From an uncultured Mailhella sp. (GTDB taxonomy: Bacteria > Desulfobacterota > Desulfovibrionia > Desulfovibrionales > Desulfovibrionaceae), in NCBI GenBank assembly GCA_948482415.1, contig CAOMFZ010000001.1, positions 1-42,780 on the forward strand: a DNA stretch of 42,780 bases, in the 5' to 3' direction. The position numbers and the translations under genes were made by a program. This document shows positions 8,401-16,846 of this stretch, piece after piece (the first letter of the stretch is position 1; each line of letters opens with the position of its first letter). Below the pieces are notes generated by a model. That model did not search any database. It was not told where the DNA came from and was given only the letters and a program-made list of their open reading frames with translations.

Positions 8401-9086
8401 TAAAAACAGCTTTTCTTCTGGCAAAAAAAGATTTAACCATTATTTTAGGCAGAAGCGCAGGCTTATGCCAAGCCCTTTTGTTGGGTTTACTGCTTATTTT
8501 TCTGTTCAGCCTTTCCCAGCAGGCAGGTGAAGTGCTTTCTCCCCATTCTGCTGCCGCCATGTTTTGGCTTGCTTCCATATTTTGTCAGGTGCTGATTTTT
8601 CAAATGCTTTACGCCCTCGAAGAACAAAACGGAGCTAAAGCAGGTTTGCAGCTTTTGCCCTGCCCTGTCCAGACAATTTGGCTCGGTAAATTTTTAGCAG
8701 GCATTCTCCTTCTTTTCGCTTCCCAGCTTCTTTTTATTCCTGCCGTTTTTGTATTCTTATCCCAACACTTGGGAGAATATTTCCTATACTCTCTCTTAGG
8801 AATTTTCCTGACAGACATCGGCATATGCGCCTGCGGAAGTTTGCTTGGCGCTTTATGTGCAGGGCAATCCGGCAAAGAATCACTGCTCAGCATTATCCTT
8901 TTTCCTTTGTTGATTCCGCTTTTATTATCTGCTATTTCTTTATGTTCAGTCGGACTGCTCGATCTGCAGCATTCCTTTGCAGATACTGCCCAAATCTTCC
9001 AGTGGCTTGGCATTGCCCTTGCCTTTGACTGTATTTTCAGTGCAGTGAGCTTAATCCTTTTCCCCTATCTCTATCATGGTGAATAA
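8397..9086 (+). CDS. ccmB: Haem exporter membrane subunit CcmB
   Basis: A 229-residue protein with six hydrophobic segments, as expected for CcmB, the membrane partner of CcmA. The N-terminus, AFLLAKKDLTIILGRSAG, and the segment LEEQNGAKAGLQLLPC resemble the CcmB family, where the second is the conserved cytosolic loop that usually reads EEDHRDGTLE-like. The start overlaps the ccmA stop (ATGA), and the stop is one base before the preferred ccmC start. Assignment rests on the hydrophobic pattern, size and operon position more than on strong motifs, because CcmB sequences diverge. Confidence 0.9.
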   Translation: MIKTAFLLAKKDLTIILGRSAGLCQALLLGLLLIFLFSLSQQAGEVLSPHSAAAMFWLASIFCQVLIFQMLYALEEQNGAKAGLQLLPCPVQTIWLGKFLAGILLLFASQLLFIPAVFVFLSQHLGEYFLYSLLGIFLTDIGICACGSLLGALCAGQSGKESLLSIILFPLLIPLLLSAISLCSVGLLDLQHSFADTAQIFQWLGIALAFDCIFSAVSLILFPYLYHGE

Positions 9087-9087
9087 A

Positions 9088-9777
9088 ATGAAAAAATTCT
9101 TTTCCCTTTGCCTTGCCGCAGGTGTTATACTTTCCGCCGTTATTTCACAATACCTTATCTATTTCTATGCCCCCATGGAACAAACCCTTGGGCTGGCTCA
9201 AAAAATATTTTATTATCATCTGCCTGTGGCATGGTGGGCATTTGTCAGCTTTTTCTTTGCGGCGTTGTTCGGTGGCTTCTATCTTTTCAAAAAAGAACAG
9301 TGCTTCAATATCTTGAGCCATGCCAATGCCGAAGTCGGCTTTTTGCTCGCAACCCTGACCCTGATTACCGGCAGTCTTTGGGGCAAACACTCCTGGGGCG
9401 TATGGTGGACATGGGACCCAAAATTGACCACTGCCCTTATTTTATGGTTTATTTTTGCGTCCTATCTTATTGTCAGAAGCATGCCCATGCCTAAGGAACA
9501 AAAAAATAATATCTGCGCCGTCATTGCCATTATTGGTTTTTTAGATGTACCGCTTGTCTTTTTAGCCACACGGCTTTGGCGCTCTATTCATCCTGCTGTC
9601 TTTCATTCCGGCGGCACGGGACTTGAACCGGAAATGGTGCACACCATTGTTTTTTGCGTGCTTTCTTTTGTTTTCTTATGGTTTTGGCTGGTAAACTACA
9701 GACGGCGGCAATTATTGCAGGAATTAAAACTTGAAACAATAAAAACAAAACTTCTTTATGCAGAAGAACAGGAATAA
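9088..9777 (+). CDS. ccmC: Haem-handling protein CcmC
   Basis: A 229-residue membrane protein that loads haem onto CcmE. It has six membrane segments and the WWD signature as WGVWWTWDPKLTTALILW. The conserved periplasmic segments YAPMEQTLGLAQKIFYYHLP and RLWRSIHPAV flank it and carry the axial His residues of the family. I prefer the ATG at 9088, which has GGTGA five bases upstream and follows the ccmB stop by one base; an ATG at 9076 inside ccmB would add four residues and has no ribosome binding site. The gene is followed nine bases later by the CcmD-like small gene. Confidence 0.95.
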   Translation: MKKFFSLCLAAGVILSAVISQYLIYFYAPMEQTLGLAQKIFYYHLPVAWWAFVSFFFAALFGGFYLFKKEQCFNILSHANAEVGFLLATLTLITGSLWGKHSWGVWWTWDPKLTTALILWFIFASYLIVRSMPMPKEQKNNICAVIAIIGFLDVPLVFLATRLWRSIHPAVFHSGGTGLEPEMVHTIVFCVLSFVFLWFWLVNYRRRQLLQELKLETIKTKLLYAEEQE

Positions 9778-9786
9778 GGATTTTTT

Positions 9787-9924
9787 ATGAGTGCTCTCTA
9801 TTCATTGGTTTGTGCAAATATTGCAATTTGGCTTGGCTTTGCCCTGTATTTTTTTCTTCTTTCCCAAAAACAGCATAAAATTGAAAAACAAATACAAATA
9901 CTTTCAGAACAGTTTGACAAATAA
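9787..9924 (+). CDS. CcmD-like small membrane protein (45 residues)
   Basis: A short open frame reads MSALYSLVCANIAIWLGFAL followed by a run of aromatic and leucine residues and then a basic, glutamine-rich tail. It thus has one membrane helix (about residues 5-27) and a cytosolic tail, the plan of CcmD, which stabilises the CcmABC complex. An AAGGA ribosome binding site lies six bases upstream. It sits between ccmC and the TPR gene, exactly where ccmD is found. CcmD is too short and variable for the sequence alone to decide, so the call leans on position and topology. It falls under common length cut-offs and is easy to lose in annotation. Confidence 0.75.
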   Translation: MSALYSLVCANIAIWLGFALYFFLLSQKQHKIEKQIQILSEQFDK

Positions 9925-9935
9925 TCGGAGTTCCC

Positions 9936-10835
9936 ATGAATTTGAAAAAACTTATTTTAGCAATAAGCGGTCTTGGCATTGTTTCCATGCTCTTTGTCTG
10001 CGTGAATTTTTATATTGAAAAAAATAAACCCGTGCAGACGGCAGGAATACAGCGTTCCAATAATGAAATAAAAACAGCTTTTCAGCCTGCATCGGAAAAA
10101 GAACAGACCCAAAAGAATACGCAAAATCAGGAAATGAATGCGCCAAGCCTCGGGGCTAATACCATGCTTTCTGAAAATATTCCTCCTGCCATGCTCAAAG
10201 CCATGCAGGAAAAAGGCATGAGTATCGAAGACTTGCAAAAATCTGCGCCGGCGGCTCAGCAAACTATGCCCGCCATGCCCAAGGGCAAGGCATTTCCTAA
10301 AGAAATGCTCGAAGCTATGGAAAAGCAAAAACAAGAACAGCAAAATCAGGAACAATCTGCCCAAATGGGTGTAACTCCTGCTGACCCTGTCGAAAAAGCC
10401 ATTGCTCATATCAAAGGGCACGGCGATGAAAAGCTCAACAAACACCTTGAACACACGCTTGCCGCGCTGCAGGAAAATCCCGCTGACGAAACAGCCCTTA
10501 CGTCCGTTACAGAAATATTTTTAGCCCACAATGAAATAAAAGGAGCAGAAATGCTCCTGCAAAAAGGCATTATTTCTGCTCCCAATAATGCCATACTTCC
10601 ATTCCTTTACGGGCAGGTGCTTGCGCAAAATTCCCAGTATGAACAAACTGCCGAACAATGGGAGCGCGCGCTGTCTTTGCAGGATTCCGCAGAACTGCAC
10701 TATTCACTGGGTATGCTCTACCGCTATCAGCTGGACAAGGAAGAGCTCGCAAAAGAACATTTCCAAAAAGCAGGCGCACTCCCGCAGCATGACGAAAGAC
10801 TTGCCGAACATTTGAAAATTGAATTAGAAAAATAA
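9936..10835 (+). CDS. Membrane-anchored TPR protein, CcmI-like
   Basis: A 299-residue protein with one N-terminal membrane helix (about 5-25), a long low-complexity linker rich in Gln, Met and Pro (about 30-145), and a C-terminal tetratricopeptide region (about 160-299). Recognisable repeat pieces are EIKGAEMLLQKGI, GQVLAQNSQYEQTAEQWERA and LHYSLGMLYRYQLDKEELAKEHFQKA. Being the last gene of the ccm operon, it most likely plays the CcmI (CycH) role of presenting apocytochrome c to CcmF. The CcmH-type CxxC domain that often precedes or is fused to CcmI is missing. The start has CGGAG six bases upstream. Function by context is good; by sequence alone it is only a TPR protein. Confidence 0.7.
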   Translation: MNLKKLILAISGLGIVSMLFVCVNFYIEKNKPVQTAGIQRSNNEIKTAFQPASEKEQTQKNTQNQEMNAPSLGANTMLSENIPPAMLKAMQEKGMSIEDLQKSAPAAQQTMPAMPKGKAFPKEMLEAMEKQKQEQQNQEQSAQMGVTPADPVEKAIAHIKGHGDEKLNKHLEHTLAALQENPADETALTSVTEIFLAHNEIKGAEMLLQKGIISAPNNAILPFLYGQVLAQNSQYEQTAEQWERALSLQDSAELHYSLGMLYRYQLDKEELAKEHFQKAGALPQHDERLAEHLKIELEK

Positions 10836-10853
10836 AACAAAAACGGTGCAGGC

Positions 10854-12341
10854 ATGCAATTAAAAAACATATTCTTCATTTTAGGTTTACTGACCATATG
10901 TCTTGCACTTTTTTTGCTTTTTCCAAGCATTGTTTCATTCATTTACAACGAAGATAAAACGCTCAGCCTTTTTATTAAATGCTTTTTTGCCACTCTTTCC
11001 GGCGGAATTATTCTTGCTCTTGTCAGTAAACCGCAGAATGGTGAAAAAATTCAGCTCACCACCCGCGACGGCGTTGCCATTGTAGGGCTCTGCTGGATTT
11101 TTGCTTCCTTTATCTGTGCTCTGCCCTATTATTATATTACCGAAATTTCCTTTGCCAAAAGTCTTTTTGAATCAGCCTCCGGGCTAAGTACCACGGGCGG
11201 AAGCATATTCCCTGATGTGGAAATTTTGCCAAAGGGAATTTTATTTTGGCGAAGCTTTACCCAATGGATTGGCGGAATGGGAATTATTGTCTTTTCTCTT
11301 GCCCTGCTGCCCATTATCGGCGCAGGCGGCATGCAGCTGTATAAGGCAGAAACTCCGGGAGTCAACAAAGATAAAGTTGCCCCTAAAATGATTGATACTG
11401 CCCGTTCCTTATGGACTATTTATTTGGTTCTCACCCTTACCCTGATTGGAATTTTATATTTGCAGGGTCTTTCCTTTTTTGACGCTTTGACCCATTCCCT
11501 GTCCACGCTTTCAACTGGCGGTTTTTCTACAAAAAATGAATCTGTTGCCGCCTTTGGTCCTGTTACGCAATGGACAATGGTATTTTTTATGTATTTGGGA
11601 AGTGTCAACTTTACCCTGCATTTTCTCTTTTTGCATGACGGTATCAAAGCCTATTTCAGAAACGAAGAATGGCTTTGCTATACCTTATATCTCTTTGTCG
11701 GCATATTCCTCATTGCTGTTTGTCTTTATTTTACGGATACCCACGCCCAGTATCTCCTGCATCATGAAAAAAGTATTTATACCATGGAACGGGCGCTGCG
11801 CGACGCAGCCTTTCAGCTGGTCAGCCTGATGACTTCCAGTGGTTTTGTCACTGCCGATTATATGCAATGGCCTCTTTTTACGCACCTTATTATCCTTGTA
11901 TCCATTATTTGCGGAGGCTGTGCAGCGTCCACTTCCGGCGGTATGAAATTTATGCGCGTCATGATTATTTTTAAGCTCATTAAAAACGAACTCAATCGCC
12001 TGAGCCACCCCCGTGCCATTGAACGCGTAAAAATAAACGGCAATTCCCTTGATGATGCGGCGATAAAAAGTGTGCTTACTTTTTTTGCTCTCTATATCAT
12101 AAGCATTGCCCTTGGCACGTTCTTTTTGACGACGCCGTTTCTTGATTTAGAAACAAGCTTTTCAGCTACCATCAGCTGTATTTCCAATATCGGTCCTGCT
12201 CTCGGCATGCTTGGCCCCACCAATAATTTCAGCATTTTCAATGACTTTGATTTAACTGTGCTTTCCTTTCTCATGATTTACGGACGTCTGGAAATTTTTA
12301 CCATTTTGCTGCTCTTTATGCCAAAATTCTGGCGATATTAA
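10854..12341 (+). CDS. TrkH-family potassium uptake membrane subunit
   Basis: A 495-residue K+ transporter of the Trk/Ktr superfamily. The four selectivity-filter loops of the family can be seen: SGLSTTGGSI near residue 110, LSTLSTGGFST near 220, MTSSGFVTADY near 325 and SCISNIGPALG near 445. Twelve or so hydrophobic segments surround them. Conserved WIGGMGIIVF and CAASTSGGMKFMRV also fit TrkH/TrkG. The regulatory partner TrkA is not in this window. The gene begins 18 bases after the ccm operon and may be read through from it, although the functions are unrelated. Length is normal. Confidence 0.9.
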   Translation: MQLKNIFFILGLLTICLALFLLFPSIVSFIYNEDKTLSLFIKCFFATLSGGIILALVSKPQNGEKIQLTTRDGVAIVGLCWIFASFICALPYYYITEISFAKSLFESASGLSTTGGSIFPDVEILPKGILFWRSFTQWIGGMGIIVFSLALLPIIGAGGMQLYKAETPGVNKDKVAPKMIDTARSLWTIYLVLTLTLIGILYLQGLSFFDALTHSLSTLSTGGFSTKNESVAAFGPVTQWTMVFFMYLGSVNFTLHFLFLHDGIKAYFRNEEWLCYTLYLFVGIFLIAVCLYFTDTHAQYLLHHEKSIYTMERALRDAAFQLVSLMTSSGFVTADYMQWPLFTHLIILVSIICGGCAASTSGGMKFMRVMIIFKLIKNELNRLSHPRAIERVKINGNSLDDAAIKSVLTFFALYIISIALGTFFLTTPFLDLETSFSATISCISNIGPALGMLGPTNNFSIFNDFDLTVLSFLMIYGRLEIFTILLLFMPKFWRY

Positions 12342-12397
12342 ATTATATTGCACCATTTATGAAAACAGGATATTAATAAAAAAAATAAGGAGTTCCT

Positions 12398-12937
12398 ATG
12401 AAAAAATTTCTTTTATTTGCCAGTTTCCTTTTGCTTACTGCGTGTTTTGATATGAATACTTCCGGCAGCAGCACCCCCGCAGCCAGCACAACGGTAAGCA
12501 ATGTTTATACAAGTCAATTCCCGGAAGTGCCTATTCCCATGCTCATGGAACCGGATCCGAAAAACAGCCTGACAACGGTTAATTCCACAGGCGAAAAACT
12601 TGGCCGTGAAAACTTTAAAGGCAATATGGAAGCAAGTAATCTGGCTGCTCACATGGTACAAAATCTCACCTCTCAAAGCTGGTCTTTAATCGGCTCCGTA
12701 CAAGGTGAAAAAACTTTGCAGCTTTATCAAAAAGATTCAAGATATTTAGTTATTTTTATTGAAGCAGGAACCTTCAATACCACTATGCAGGTTTGGGTTG
12801 TCAACCATCTCAATAATTTTTCCCTGCCTGCCCAGGGCAATGACCCCTTTAATTTCGGTGATACCCCGGCTTTCCAATCCGCTCCAATCAATGATAATTT
12901 CAACGATTTTGGCGCAAATTCCGTTTTTTCCGAATAA
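12398..12937 (+). CDS. Small hypothetical lipoprotein
   Basis: A 179-residue protein with a lipoprotein signal peptide: a short basic start (MKKF), a hydrophobic core and a lipobox LLLTAC, so Cys16 or so would be lipidated and the rest exported. The mature part starts with a Ser/Thr-rich linker. A middle domain (about 45-140) contains VPIPMLMEPDPKNSLTTVN and VQGEKTLQLYQKDSRYLVI, and an Asn/Phe-rich tail follows. The pattern of two short beta-rich halves resembles DUF4810/DUF3568-like lipoproteins only vaguely, so I give no family. A strong AAGGAG ribosome binding site precedes the ATG. It ends nine bases before coaBC. Confidence 0.75.
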   Translation: MKKFLLFASFLLLTACFDMNTSGSSTPAASTTVSNVYTSQFPEVPIPMLMEPDPKNSLTTVNSTGEKLGRENFKGNMEASNLAAHMVQNLTSQSWSLIGSVQGEKTLQLYQKDSRYLVIFIEAGTFNTTMQVWVVNHLNNFSLPAQGNDPFNFGDTPAFQSAPINDNFNDFGANSVFSE

Positions 12938-12946
12938 GAGATACCT

Positions 12947-14197
12947 ATGTCCGAATTACTGCATTATAAAAAACTCGCCCAAAAACATATTCATTTAGGA
13001 GTATGCGGCTCTGTTGCTGCCTATAAAAGCCTTGAGCTCATGCGGGCATTTTTAAAATGCAGTATTCATGTCAGCGTGACCCTGACTCCGTCCGCTGAAA
13101 AATTTATCCAAGCCTTGAGTTTTGAAGCCCTTGGCGCAAATAAAGTTTACAGACAGCTTTTTCAGGGAGAAATGCCCTTTGACCATTTAGAACCGGGTCA
13201 GCTTGCTGATGCCATGGTAATTGCTCCGGTGAGTGCAACAACCATTGCAAGGCTTGCACACGGGCTTGGCGATGAAATGCTTGCCTGCCAGACACTTGCC
13301 TTTGACGGACCTGTTCTGCTTGCACCTGCCATGAACCCAAAAATGTGGGCAAATCCAGCCACCAGCGCCAATGTTGAAACCTTGCTGGAACGGGGCTTTT
13401 TCATGACTGAACCGGAAAATGGCATTGTTGCCTGCAAAGAGGAAGGACAGGGCAGACTGGCACGGCTTGAAAAAATTTATTATGACACGCTTGCCTTGCT
13501 CACAGAACAGGATTTATACGGTAAAAAAATCCTCATCACGCTGGGACCTACAGCTGAAAAATGGGACGCTGTGCGCATTTGGACAAATAATTCCACCGGA
13601 AGCATGGGAACCGCCCTTGCCATTACAGCTTGGCTGAGAGGTGCAGAAGTTTATGTTGTGGCTGGTCCAAACAGCCAGTATTTGCCTGAAGATATGCGCA
13701 TGCATGTTTTTCCTGTAACCAGTGCTGATGACATGTATGAAAAATGCCATGAATTATGGCTTGCCATGGATTACGGCATTTTTACCGCGGCTGTGGCAGA
13801 CTTCAAACCTGAAGCAGGCATAACCGAAGAAGATGACTCAAGCTTTTTCCAATCCAAAAAATTTAAAAAAGAAAATCACAGCAATGGTTTTGACATCCAT
13901 TTCAGTCCTAATCGGGATATTTTAAAAAGTATCGGACAAATCAAAAACCCACAGCAAAAACTCATGGGCTTTAGTGCTGAATCAGGTACAGAAATTGATG
14001 AACTGGCTAACGCTGTGCGCCAAAAACTGAACAGTAAAAACTGCGATATTATTGTGGGCAATTTCCTTTCTGAAGCCATGGGCAAAGCGACTAATAAAGT
14101 GTATGTTGCGGACAAAAACGGCATTGAAGAAGCATGGGGAACCATGTCCAAAGCTGACTTAGCATGGGATTTATTATCCTACTTAGATAGTATTTAA
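12947..14197 (+). CDS. coaBC: Bifunctional CoaBC: phosphopantothenoylcysteine decarboxylase / phosphopantothenate-cysteine ligase
   Basis: A 416-residue cytosolic enzyme for two consecutive coenzyme A steps. The N-terminal CoaC flavoprotein domain (about 1-185) has LGVCGSVAAYKSLELMR, a conserved VIAPVSATTIARLAHG, and PAMNPKMWANPA with the catalytic Asn; the substrate-clamp Cys region follows in IVACKEEGQGR. The C-terminal CoaB domain (about 190-416) has GPTAEKWDAVRIWTNNSTGS, where most bacteria have GGTREPIDPVR..., then FTAAVADF and a KNCDIIVGN motif. An extra hydrophilic insert around residues 285-310 is seen. It works upstream of CoaD/CoaE and downstream of CoaX, which lies 1.8 kb further on in the same direction. 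Confidence 0.93.
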   Translation: MSELLHYKKLAQKHIHLGVCGSVAAYKSLELMRAFLKCSIHVSVTLTPSAEKFIQALSFEALGANKVYRQLFQGEMPFDHLEPGQLADAMVIAPVSATTIARLAHGLGDEMLACQTLAFDGPVLLAPAMNPKMWANPATSANVETLLERGFFMTEPENGIVACKEEGQGRLARLEKIYYDTLALLTEQDLYGKKILITLGPTAEKWDAVRIWTNNSTGSMGTALAITAWLRGAEVYVVAGPNSQYLPEDMRMHVFPVTSADDMYEKCHELWLAMDYGIFTAAVADFKPEAGITEEDDSSFFQSKKFKKENHSNGFDIHFSPNRDILKSIGQIKNPQQKLMGFSAESGTEIDELANAVRQKLNSKNCDIIVGNFLSEAMGKATNKVYVADKNGIEEAWGTMSKADLAWDLLSYLDSI

Positions 14198-14198
14198 T

Positions 14199-15068
14199 AT
14201 GCAAAATCCCTACCTTATCCAAAATCTCCAGTCTCAGGGACTGCATTATCTTCTTGTAAATTCAGAAGAAGAAAAAAAAGCCTTGAGTTCCGCGCCTAAA
14301 AAAAATCCTAATCCTAAAACTTTTGCTTCCCTTTCAAATTCAGTAAATTCAACAAATTCAAGTCCAAAGATTTCACAGCAGAATACGGCTGCATTATCGC
14401 AGACAATCCAAAGTCCTGCCGAACAATTTAAAACAAATACCGAGCAAAAACCAAATCCTCATAAAGCGAAATTCTCTCTGCTTCAGGCAAAACAAGAAAA
14501 AAAAGTCAAAAAAGAACAAGAACAATCTCTCAGCGCCTTTGATAAAAATCCGCTCAAACAGCCTATTTTACCCTATAACAGGTGGAGTGAAAGCTGGAAA
14601 CAAATCCAAAGACACTGTAAATTTTCTTCTGAAAAGCCAACGCATTTGTCACGGCAAATTATCTGGACTTATGCCGGTTTGGAATATGATTTATTTACCG
14701 ATAATCCCAGTGCAGAACGCAGACAGCTTATCAGCCAAATCATTAAAACGCTTGCCCTGCCAAAGGGCACACACATTTTCCTGCCTTACCGCCTGATAAA
14801 TTCCAATGGCGAGTCTGAAATTGCCAAAGAACAGGAATATTCTTTTTTCTGGTCTGCCATTGATTTAATCCGTCCTCGGGTTTTAGTTGTTTTTGGCGAA
14901 CAAACCATTTCCGAACTGGATTTGCCCCCTCTTCTTCCTACACAAAAACATATGCTTATGCCTGTCACTATCTATGCCCTTGACAATATTATGCTTTATA
15001 CAGAAAACGAAAGTGAAAACACCATTATGATGAATTTCCTTTCTGCCAACCTCAAAATTTTTGCCTGA
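14199..15068 (+). CDS. Unknown protein following coaBC
   Basis: A 289-residue protein starting one base after the coaBC stop, so probably translated with it. Residues 25-125 are low complexity (Ser, Asn, Lys, Gln) and likely disordered. The C-terminal part (about 130-289) looks folded, with WTYAGLEYDLFTDNP, ERRQLISQIIKTLALPKGTH and RPRVLVVFGEQTISELDLPP. The last segment, a hydrophobic strand followed by FGEQ and a helix, is reminiscent of the C-terminal part of uracil-DNA-glycosylase-fold proteins, but the catalytic GxxPG motif is not visible. I do not assign a function. It is followed by a 130-base gap containing hairpins. Confidence 0.6.
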   Translation: MQNPYLIQNLQSQGLHYLLVNSEEEKKALSSAPKKNPNPKTFASLSNSVNSTNSSPKISQQNTAALSQTIQSPAEQFKTNTEQKPNPHKAKFSLLQAKQEKKVKKEQEQSLSAFDKNPLKQPILPYNRWSESWKQIQRHCKFSSEKPTHLSRQIIWTYAGLEYDLFTDNPSAERRQLISQIIKTLALPKGTHIFLPYRLINSNGESEIAKEQEYSFFWSAIDLIRPRVLVVFGEQTISELDLPPLLPTQKHMLMPVTIYALDNIMLYTENESENTIMMNFLSANLKIFA

Positions 15069-15097
15069 TTATATTACCCGCATGTATTTTTTGTCTA

Positions 15098-15115
15098 CTG
15101 TCTCATACTAGACAG
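15098..15115. repeat. Short inverted repeat CTGTCT-N6-AGACAG
   Basis: Six-base perfect arms around a six-base loop lie in the gap before the CorC-like gene. It could be an operator or a small hairpin; no T run follows directly. Confidence 0.35.
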
Positions 15116-15146
15116 AACAAGAAAAATAGGCTATAAATAAAACAAA

Positions 15147-15172
15147 GCATTTCAGCGGGAAATGCCATTTTT
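15147..15172 (+). terminator. Weak hairpin GCATTTC / GAAATGC with T run
   Basis: Arms 15147-15153 and 15159-15165 pair perfectly over seven bases and are followed by CATTTTTAT. It could end transcription after the unknown protein gene. The arms also resemble the GCATTTCC ends of the dispersed repeat described at 18863 and 42560, so a relic of that element is an alternative. Confidence 0.4.
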
Positions 15173-15198
15173 ATCAACAATAACAAAGGAGTTTTATT

Positions 15199-16035
15199 TT
15201 GGACGGTGATTCGCAGCGTTCTATGTGGGATAAGATTACCCATTTCTTTGGTAAATCTGACGATAATTTAGAACAAGCTATTATGGATGCGCGTGAAGAG
15301 GGCGATGTTGAAGCTGAAGAAAGCAATATGCTTTTATCTGTTTTGGAGCTCAGTGAAAAACAAGTTCAGGAAATTATGACCCCACGCACAGATATTACCT
15401 GTCTGACCTATGACGCCACAATTAAAGAAGCAGCAGAATGTATTCTGGAAAACGGGCACTCACGGATTCCCGTTTACAAAGATACAAAAGATAATATTAT
15501 CGGCATCATATACGCAAAAGATTTGCTCACCTATATTGTTGGTGATAAGCACGATTTTTCCGAACCTGTGGAAAAAATTGCACGTCCGCCTTTTTTCATT
15601 CCGGAAACCAAAAGTTCTGCGGAACTGTTACAGGAATTTCGTGCACGGAAAAACCATATTGCCATTGTTGTTGACGAATACGGCGGAACAAGCGGACTGA
15701 TTACCATTGAAGACCTTTTGGAAATTATTGTGGGTGATATTGAAGATGAATTTGATGCACCAAAAGAAGAAGATGTCCAAAAAATCAATGATAATGAATA
15801 CTTGCTCCATGGTCGTACCATGCTTGATGATTTGAATGACATTGAAATAGAAATAGAATCCGATGAAGTGGATACTATCGGCGGTTATTTGAGTTTGCAG
15901 GCAGGGCATGTTCCGGTAGTCAACGAAACCTTTACTGTCGGTGACTGGCAATTTACGGTTATTGAAGCAGATACAAAACAAATCCACAAAATTTCTGCAA
16001 AAAAACTCTCATCTGATACTGCGGAACATGAATAA
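15199..16035 (+). CDS. CBS-pair and transporter-associated domain protein, CorC/HlyC family
   Basis: A 278-residue soluble protein. After a short acidic N-terminus it has MTPRTDITCL, the usual start of the first CBS domain (about 55-115), a second CBS domain (about 120-180) with VVDEYGGTSGLITIEDLLE, and a C-terminal CorC_HlyC domain (about 200-270) with LHGRTMLDDLND and DEVDTIGGYL. There is no DUF21 membrane domain, so it matches the short CorC type linked to Mg2+/Co2+ resistance and, in some species, to the Lnt-adjacent gene ybeX. It starts with TTG, supported by AAAGGAG seven bases upstream; the next ATG would remove eight residues. It overlaps coaX by eight bases. Confidence 0.85.
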   Translation: MDGDSQRSMWDKITHFFGKSDDNLEQAIMDAREEGDVEAEESNMLLSVLELSEKQVQEIMTPRTDITCLTYDATIKEAAECILENGHSRIPVYKDTKDNIIGIIYAKDLLTYIVGDKHDFSEPVEKIARPPFFIPETKSSAELLQEFRARKNHIAIVVDEYGGTSGLITIEDLLEIIVGDIEDEFDAPKEEDVQKINDNEYLLHGRTMLDDLNDIEIEIESDEVDTIGGYLSLQAGHVPVVNETFTVGDWQFTVIEADTKQIHKISAKKLSSDTAEHE

Positions 16036-16807
16036 TCATATATTACTTGCGGACATTGGCAATACCACCATGAAACTTGGTATTGCCGATGAACGCAATA
16101 TTACTTTTTCCATAAGCCTGCCTACAAAATCCCTGTACACAGCGGATAGTCTGGGGCTGACGCTTATCCAGTTTCTCAGCTTTCATCACATTGAACCTAT
16201 TGATAATATTGCACTGTGTTCTGTTGTGCCGGAACTTGCCAAAATTTTTTCTGAAGCATGCAAAAAATATTTATCTGTTAGCCCCAAGACTTTTCCCGTT
16301 GATTTTCCCATTCCTCTCAATAATCACTATGCCAATCCTCAGGAAGTGGGCGCGGACAGGCTCATGGGGGCATACGCTTCCCGCATGCTCTATCCTGACG
16401 CAAAAAGCATTATCTGCATTGATTACGGTACTGCCACAACCTTTGACTGCATCGTGGATATGAATTATATCGGCGGGCTGATTTGCCCCGGACTGTATTC
16501 TTCCCTGAACGCTCTTGCAGGGGGTACGGCAAAACTTCCGCACATCAGTTTGAATTTTGATAAAGATGTTCCGCTTATCGGCAAAAACACAGTCACAAGC
16601 ATGAACCACGGCTTTATTTTCAGCTTCGCGGCTATGACTGACGGACTATGCGAAAAACTTGCCGGGCAGCTGCCTCACCCGCTGCAGATTATTGCAACAG
16701 GCGGCTATGCCGGAGAAATTTCAAAATTAAGCAGTAAAATCAATGTGATACAACAAGATTTAATTTTAGAGGGATTACGCCTTGCGTCTTGCTCTCTTTT
16801 GGCTTAA
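16028..16807 (+). CDS. coaX: Type III pantothenate kinase CoaX
   Basis: A 259-residue cytosolic kinase that starts coenzyme A synthesis by phosphorylating pantothenate. The ASKHA-fold motifs are clear: LADIGNTTMKLGI at the N-terminus (phosphate 1), QEVGADRLMGAYA in the middle, CIDYGTATTFDCI (phosphate 2) and ATGGYAGEI near the end. Type III kinases need a monovalent cation and are not inhibited by CoA (family knowledge). I chose the ATG at 16028, where homology begins; an in-frame start at 15941 lies inside the preceding gene. The eight-base overlap implies translational coupling with the CBS protein. Together with coaBC it leaves only coaD and coaE to be found outside the window. Confidence 0.93.
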   Translation: MNNHILLADIGNTTMKLGIADERNITFSISLPTKSLYTADSLGLTLIQFLSFHHIEPIDNIALCSVVPELAKIFSEACKKYLSVSPKTFPVDFPIPLNNHYANPQEVGADRLMGAYASRMLYPDAKSIICIDYGTATTFDCIVDMNYIGGLICPGLYSSLNALAGGTAKLPHISLNFDKDVPLIGKNTVTSMNHGFIFSFAAMTDGLCEKLAGQLPHPLQIIATGGYAGEISKLSSKINVIQQDLILEGLRLASCSLLA

Positions 16808-16846
16808 ACTATATTCCATTAACCAATACATTTACAAGGAGCATTT

